Below are positions 15,040 to 18,464 of a DNA stretch of 18,464 nt, in pieces (the first letter of the stretch is position 1; the number at the start of each line of letters is the position of its first letter). Below the pieces are notes generated by a model. It searched no databases, had not been told where the DNA came from, and saw only the letters and a program-made list of their open reading frames with translations. The DNA comes from CANJBX01 sp041487815 (GTDB lineage: Bacteria > Pseudomonadota > Alphaproteobacteria > Rhizobiales > Xanthobacteraceae), in the NCBI GenBank assembly GCA_041487815.1, contig JBGPOB010000028.1, positions 1 to 18,464 of the forward strand, written 5' to 3'. Position numbers and translations under genes: made by a program.

Positions 15040-15217
15040 CGGGCTTGCTGTCAGCCCGCCGAAGCTTTAGCGAAGGCGGGAGCGAAGCAATCTTAATCGA
15101 CACGCTAGGATCGAGATTGCTTCGTCGCCGTTCCCGCCTACGCCCTTCCGCCATCGCCCTGCGGGCTTCGGCGGACAGGTCGGGCTACGGCGGGCAGGCC
15201 GGCTCCTCGCAATGACA
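15003..15217. repeat. 215-bp nested inverted-repeat element
   Basis: The ends are a perfect 12-bp inverted repeat, TGTCATTGCGAG (15003-15014) and CTCGCAATGACA (15206-15217). Inside are further matched arms: CCGCCGAAGC (15056-15065) with GCTTCGGCGG (15165-15174), AGGCGGGA (15074-15081) with TCCCGCCT (15132-15139), and CGAAGCAATCT (15083-15093) with AGATTGCTTCG (15114-15124). The whole can fold as one long branched hairpin. Similar TCATTGCGAG / GAAGCAATC intergenic repeats are common in alphaproteobacterial genomes, to my recollection. There is no coding capacity for a transposase, so it would be a non-autonomous (MITE- or REP-like) element. Confidence 0.85.
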
Positions 15218-15317
15218 GGCCGTCACCGCGGTGCCGTGCCATTCACATTTCGCCGGCACATCTATCGCCTAGCCGTGGCATTGCTTATCTTGCACTGACA
15301 CCGGATCGACCGGGCAC

Positions 15318-15908
15318 ATGAATCACGACCAGTATGACGACAGCACTATTCGCGGCATTCTCAACGCCGTGAAGACGATCGCCATGGTCGGCGTATCGGC
15401 CAACACCAGCCGGCCGAGCTACTTTGCATTCAAGTACCTGCTCGCGCGCCGCTACCGCATGATCCCGGTCAATCCCGGCCTCGCCGGCGGCGAACTCCTC
15501 GGCCAGAAAGTCTATGGCAGGCTTGCCGACATTGCGGAACCCGTCGACATGGTCGATATTTTTCGCGCCTCGCAATACGCCGGAGCCGTGGTCGACGAAG
15601 CGCTGGCGATGCAACCGCGTCCCAAGGTGATCTGGATGCAGCTCGGCGTGCGCGACGACGCCGCGGCGCAACGCGCGGAAGCCGCCGGCCTCAAGGTGGT
15701 GATGAACCGCTGTCCAAAGATCGAGTACGGCCGGCTGTCGTCGGAGATTGCCTGGATGGGCGTTAATACCCGCACCCTCACCGCGAAAAAGGCGAAGAAC
15801 CTTGGCGGCGGCATTCAGCGCATGGCGCTCGATCGCGTGACCACGGCGGGTGCCCCAACCACGGCCGCCGATCGCGCGCTGCGCGAGGAAGAAGACAGCC
15901 CCCGCTAG
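15318..15908 (+). CDS. CoA-binding domain protein (YccU type)
   Basis: A 196-residue protein with a Rossmann-like CoA-binding domain (CoA_binding_2). The nucleotide-binding segment is TIAMVGVSANTSRPSYFAFK near residues 20-40. The next strands are RRYRMIPVNPGLAGGELLGQ, VDMVDIFRASQYAGAVVDEA, KVIWMQLGVRD and GLKVVMNRCPKIEYGRL, the last with the conserved NRCPK. It resembles the free-standing family also known from E. coli YccU, which has no settled function. The ATG at 15318 starts MNHDQYDDSTIRGIL; no strong ribosome-binding site is seen. In related genomes, as I recall, this family often sits beside metY; here an unrelated gene lies between them. Confidence 0.9.
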   Translation: MNHDQYDDSTIRGILNAVKTIAMVGVSANTSRPSYFAFKYLLARRYRMIPVNPGLAGGELLGQKVYGRLADIAEPVDMVDIFRASQYAGAVVDEALAMQPRPKVIWMQLGVRDDAAAQRAEAAGLKVVMNRCPKIEYGRLSSEIAWMGVNTRTLTAKKAKNLGGGIQRMALDRVTTAGAPTTAADRALREEEDSPR

Positions 15909-15951
15909 GGCATGTATCCATAAGTCCGGTTCTGCACGCGCGGCTCAGTCA

Positions 15952-16025
15952 ATGTCCGCTTCGCTGCGGAAGCGGCCGAAATGCCGCGTTGCCGTGAATT
16001 GTCGCGATGGGCCAGAAGCCGACAT
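15952..16025. repeat. Degenerate inverted-repeat remnant between convergent genes
   Basis: ATGTCCGCTT (15952-15961) and AAGCCGACAT (16016-16025) are inverted copies with one mismatch, enclosing 54 bases. Fragments of the form ATGTCCGCTT...AAGCGGACAT are frequent between genes in Bradyrhizobium-like genomes, as I recall. It lies between the stops of the CoA-binding gene and the substrate-binding protein gene. Confidence 0.45.
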
Positions 16026-16041
16026 ATGGGCAAGCGCCGGA

Positions 16042-17049
16042 CTACTCGATCAGCTCGTCGGCCAAGGTCAGCAAATTTGCCGGAACGCTTATCCCGAGCT
16101 GCTTTGCCGTCTTGAGGTTGATCACGAGCGTGAACTTGCTGGCCTGATCAATCGGCAGCTCGCCGGGCTTTGCGCCCTTGATAATTCTGGCAGCATAAAC
16201 GCCGGCGTGCCGGAACCCATCGAGCGCATCGGTGGAATACGTCAGTAGCAGGCCGGCTCGTCCCCATACGGGATAGACGCCGAGCGTCGGCTTTGCCGCT
16301 GCCATGATATGCGGCATCACGCGCGACATGTTGTTGAACAAGAGCGGGTCGCCGGAGACGTAGAGTGCGTCGACACCGTCACCCAAAGCCTTGGAAAAGA
16401 CCAGTTCGAGATCGTCAAGGGTCTTGAGCGCGTATTTCTCAAACGCGAAGCCGAGCTGACCGGATGCCTTTCGGAGGGCCATTTCCTCCTGATATAGCAG
16501 CCCGCCCTGGAACTGAGGCACCCAAGACCCGATCATACCGAGCCGCTTGAAGCTCGGGACGAGGTCCCTGAAAAACCCGAGTCGCTTCCCGGTCAAGCTC
16601 TCTTCGCCGCCGATCGCGTTCATGACGTTACCAGTGGCCGTGCCGCCGGGTCTCGCGTAGCTCTGCGCGAGTCCGAACGCGATCGGATCGACCGCGACGG
16701 CGGTAAACACCAGCGGCCTGTCTGGTAGCAGCTTGTGCACGACCAGGACAGCATCGGAGGAGGCCACAAACACCCGCGGGTTTAAGGCATCCAGCTCCAT
16801 TGCAAGTTCGGGCAGCCGCGAAGAGTCTCCGTTGGCGAAGCGTGCCTCAACGACATAATCCCTGCCCTCGGTTAGCCCTTCAGCCTTCAGACCTTCGCGG
16901 ATTGCGGCCAATCTCGAGCTGAGCAGTTCTTCTGAGGCTGGGGTCAGGACCGCGACCAGCGGCAGCTTCGATTGTTTCTGAGCCCACGCACGCAGCGGCC
17001 ATGCGATGACCGCGCTGCCCGCCGCTTGCAAAAACGTTCGCCGGCTCAT
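16042..17049 (-). CDS. Orphan ABC-type substrate-binding protein with Tat signal
   Basis: A 335-residue periplasmic binding protein of the ABC_sub_bind type (PF04392, related to TrpX). A twin-arginine signal SRRTFLQ (2-8) is followed by a hydrophobic core and an AWA cleavage site near residue 23. The mature part begins LPLVAVLTPASEELLSSRLA and contains IREGLKAEGLTEGRDYVVEA, RPGGTATGNVMNAIGGEESL, GVDALYVSGDPLLFNN and ARIIKGAKPGELPIDQASKF, in the family order. The ATG at 17049 is fixed by AGAGGA seven bases upstream and by the signal peptide; an upstream in-frame start would add 24 residues. No permease or ATPase gene accompanies it in the window, so the ligand and the transporter are unknown. 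It is inserted between the CoA-binding gene and metY and is flanked by degenerate repeats. Confidence 0.9.
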   Translation of the reverse strand: MSRRTFLQAAGSAVIAWPLRAWAQKQSKLPLVAVLTPASEELLSSRLAAIREGLKAEGLTEGRDYVVEARFANGDSSRLPELAMELDALNPRVFVASSDAVLVVHKLLPDRPLVFTAVAVDPIAFGLAQSYARPGGTATGNVMNAIGGEESLTGKRLGFFRDLVPSFKRLGMIGSWVPQFQGGLLYQEEMALRKASGQLGFAFEKYALKTLDDLELVFSKALGDGVDALYVSGDPLLFNNMSRVMPHIMAAAKPTLGVYPVWGRAGLLLTYSTDALDGFRHAGVYAARIIKGAKPGELPIDQASKFTLVINLKTAKQLGISVPANLLTLADELIE

Positions 17050-17280
17050 TTTTTTTCCTCTCGGCTCAGCGCCGCGCTTGCGCACGCGGTTATCAAACCA
17101 TGAGGAATTGGATACGGCCAACTGGCTTATTCGGCAAGGAAAGTCTGGTTCGGGTCATTTTCGATCGAGTTAGCCGGTTTGCCTCTTGACCCACTTCCGC
17201 TTCGCCCCGAAAGCACACTTTTGAGGCTAGGCTGGCGACTAGCGGTATGTGGGCCGTGCTGAGATCGACCATAATCCCGC
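17050..17280. other. Long divergent intergenic region, no gene
   Basis: This is most of the 352 bases between the divergent substrate-binding protein and metY starts. Short open frames here are low quality. One minus-strand frame reads ENDPNQTF, loosely like the degenerate DPKRTF-type fragments found between genes in Bradyrhizobium relatives, which suggests an old intergenic repeat. I see no metabolite riboswitch core such as the SAM-II element that often precedes methionine genes in this class. Confidence 0.4.
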
Positions 17281-17312
17281 GATTCAAGCTCCCAAACTGG
17301 GAGCTTCGAATC
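17281..17312. promoter_or_regulatory. Strong hairpin upstream of metY
   Basis: AAGCTCCCA (17286-17294) and TGGGAGCTT (17298-17306) form a perfect 9-bp stem with a 3-base loop. GATTC (17281-17285) and GAATC (17308-17312) extend it by five pairs across a single-base bulge. It ends 89 bases before the metY ATG. There is no T tract, so it is not a plain terminator. It may be an operator, a leader hairpin or part of a repeat. Confidence 0.55.
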
Positions 17313-17401
17313 ACGCGCGTGCCGCACTGCCTTGACCATGCGTAACGGTGCGATAAACCCCTCCGGCCAGCCAGAAATTAAGTGGCCAGAAGGGCCTCGT
17401 C

Positions 17402-18464
17402 ATGACCGACCGCATCCCCGGATTTTCAACGCTTGCGATTCACGCCGGTGCCCAGCCTGATCCCACCACCGGCGCGCGCGCGACGCCGATCTACCAGACC
17501 ACGTCGTTCGTGTTCGAAGACGTCGATCATGCCGCCTCGCTGTTCGGCCTGCAGACCTTCGGCAATATCTACACGCGCATCGGCAACCCCACGAACGCGG
17601 TGCTCGAAGAGCGCGTTGCCGCGCTCGAAGGCGGCACCGCCGGGCTCGCGGTCGCGTCCGGCCATGCCGCGCAGGTGATCGTGTTCCATGTGCTGTTGAC
17701 GCCGGGCGACGAATTCGTGGCGTCGCGCAAGCTCTATGGCGGCTCGATCAACCAGTTCAACCATGCCTTCAAGAATTTCGGCTGGAACGTGGTCTGGGCC
17801 GATCCCGACGACAGCGCGAGTTTCGAGCGCGCGCTATCGCCCAAGACCAAGGCGATTTTCATCGAGTCGATCGCCAACCCCGGCGGCGTCATCACCGATA
17901 TCGAGGCGGTGGCCAATATCGCGAAACGCGCGGGCGTGCCGCTGATCGTCGACAACACGCTGGCGACACCCTATCTCTGCAAGCCGATCGACTACGGCGC
18001 GGACATCGTCGTGCATTCGCTGACGAAGTTCCTCGGCGGCCACGGCAATTCTATCGGCGGATTGATCGTCGATGCCGGCACGTTCAACTGGTCGCGCGAA
18101 AAGCGCTACCCGATGGTGTGCGCGCCGCGCCCGGAATACAACGGCATCGTATTGCACGAGACGTTCGGTAATTTCGCGTTTGCGATCGCCTGCCGCGTGC
18201 TGGCGTTGCGCGACCTCGGCCCGGCGCTGTCGCCGATGAACGCGTTCCTGATCCTCACCGGCATCGAAACCTTGCCGCTGCGCATGCAGCGCCACTGCGA
18301 CAACGCGCTTGCGGTCGCCGAATGGCTTGCCAGGCACCCCAAGATCGCCTGGGTGAGCTACCCGGGGCTTGCCGGCGATCGCTACCACGCGCTTGCGAAA
18401 AAATACGTGCCGAAGGGGGCCGGCGCGGTCTTCACGTTCGGCCTCACGGGCGGCTACGAGGCCG
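17402..18464 (+). CDS. metY: O-acetylhomoserine sulfhydrylase (aminocarboxypropyltransferase), 3' end beyond window
   Basis: PLP enzyme of the Cys/Met-metabolism family that makes homocysteine from O-acetylhomoserine and sulfide, or methionine with methanethiol. The 354 codons present cover most of the usual 425-430. The start MTDRIPGFSTLAIHAGAQPD is typical of MetY. Further motifs are TPIYQTTSFVFEDVDHAASL, NIYTRIGNPTNAVLEERVAA, IFIESIANPGG, VDNTLATPYLCKP and HSLTKFLGGHG, with the PLP-binding Lys209. The insertion NWSREKRYPMVCAPRPEYNG is characteristic of MetY rather than MetB or MetZ. GAAGGG at 17389-17394 lies seven bases before the ATG. Confidence 0.95.
   Translation, partial: MTDRIPGFSTLAIHAGAQPDPTTGARATPIYQTTSFVFEDVDHAASLFGLQTFGNIYTRIGNPTNAVLEERVAALEGGTAGLAVASGHAAQVIVFHVLLTPGDEFVASRKLYGGSINQFNHAFKNFGWNVVWADPDDSASFERALSPKTKAIFIESIANPGGVITDIEAVANIAKRAGVPLIVDNTLATPYLCKPIDYGADIVVHSLTKFLGGHGNSIGGLIVDAGTFNWSREKRYPMVCAPRPEYNGIVLHETFGNFAFAIACRVLALRDLGPALSPMNAFLILTGIETLPLRMQRHCDNALAVAEWLARHPKIAWVSYPGLAGDRYHALAKKYVPKGAGAVFTFGLTGGYEA

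Noticed and set aside
17050..17401. SAM-II or other methionine riboswitch before metY
   Set aside because: I could not find the conserved core or pseudoknot pattern; only a simple hairpin is visible. A covariance-model search (Infernal with Rfam) would decide.
1..18464. CRISPR array, insertion sequence, prophage or restriction/defence cluster
   Set aside because: No regularly spaced repeats, transposase, integrase, phage structural or nuclease-like reading frames are seen on either strand.

Overview
The window reads as chromosomal core DNA of a GC-rich alphaproteobacterium of the order Hyphomicrobiales (Rhizobiales), most likely near the Bradyrhizobium / Rhodopseudomonas / Pseudolabrys group. 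The evidence is the gene content and neighbourhoods (clpP-tig-tRNA-Leu, nnr next to glnB-glnA, rplM-rpsI), the DUF2336 protein, a short PaaI-type thioesterase, and intergenic repeats of the kind seen in that group. This placement is an inference from recognised protein families; no search was run. GC content is high throughout except in a short AT-rich patch near 12485-12560.

Layout. Positions 1-2080 (minus strand) carry the start of clpP (cut by the window edge), a heat-shock-type promoter, tig (trigger factor) and tRNA-Leu(UAG): a protein folding and quality-control block. Positions 2301-5018 (plus) hold a Tat-exported multicopper oxidase with a methionine-rich repeat and a DUF2336 protein. 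Positions 5031-8821 are a nitrogen and cofactor-repair block: bifunctional NAD(P)HX repair enzyme on the minus strand, and divergently glnB-glnA behind a clear sigma-54 promoter and ahead of a strong terminator. Positions 9021-10764 (minus) hold a tiny membrane-anchored protein and a seven-helix membrane diguanylate cyclase with its own terminator. Positions 11051-11370 hold a degraded EamA/DMT transporter that an ordinary ORF search misses. Positions 11384-12477 are the rplM-rpsI ribosomal protein operon with promoter, TGATG coupling and terminator.

Positions 12549-14246 hold a divergent pair, a PaaI-type thioesterase (minus) and an ECHDC3-like crotonase followed by a small two-helix membrane protein (plus). 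Positions 14371-15039 encode a pyridoxamine-phosphate-oxidase-fold protein whose last codons lie inside a 215-bp nested inverted-repeat element. Then come a CoA-binding YccU-type protein, an orphan Tat-exported ABC substrate-binding protein (minus) flanked by degenerate repeats, and the 5' part of metY (O-acetylhomoserine sulfhydrylase), cut by the window end.

I did not find a convincing novel multi-gene system, phage, IS element or CRISPR array. The points most worth a second look are small-scale: a tandem duplication of the ribosome-binding-site/start-codon module of the multicopper oxidase, capture of a repeat element as a protein C-terminus, the decayed transporter, a crotonase lacking both catalytic glutamates, and several perfect dyads in front of genes.
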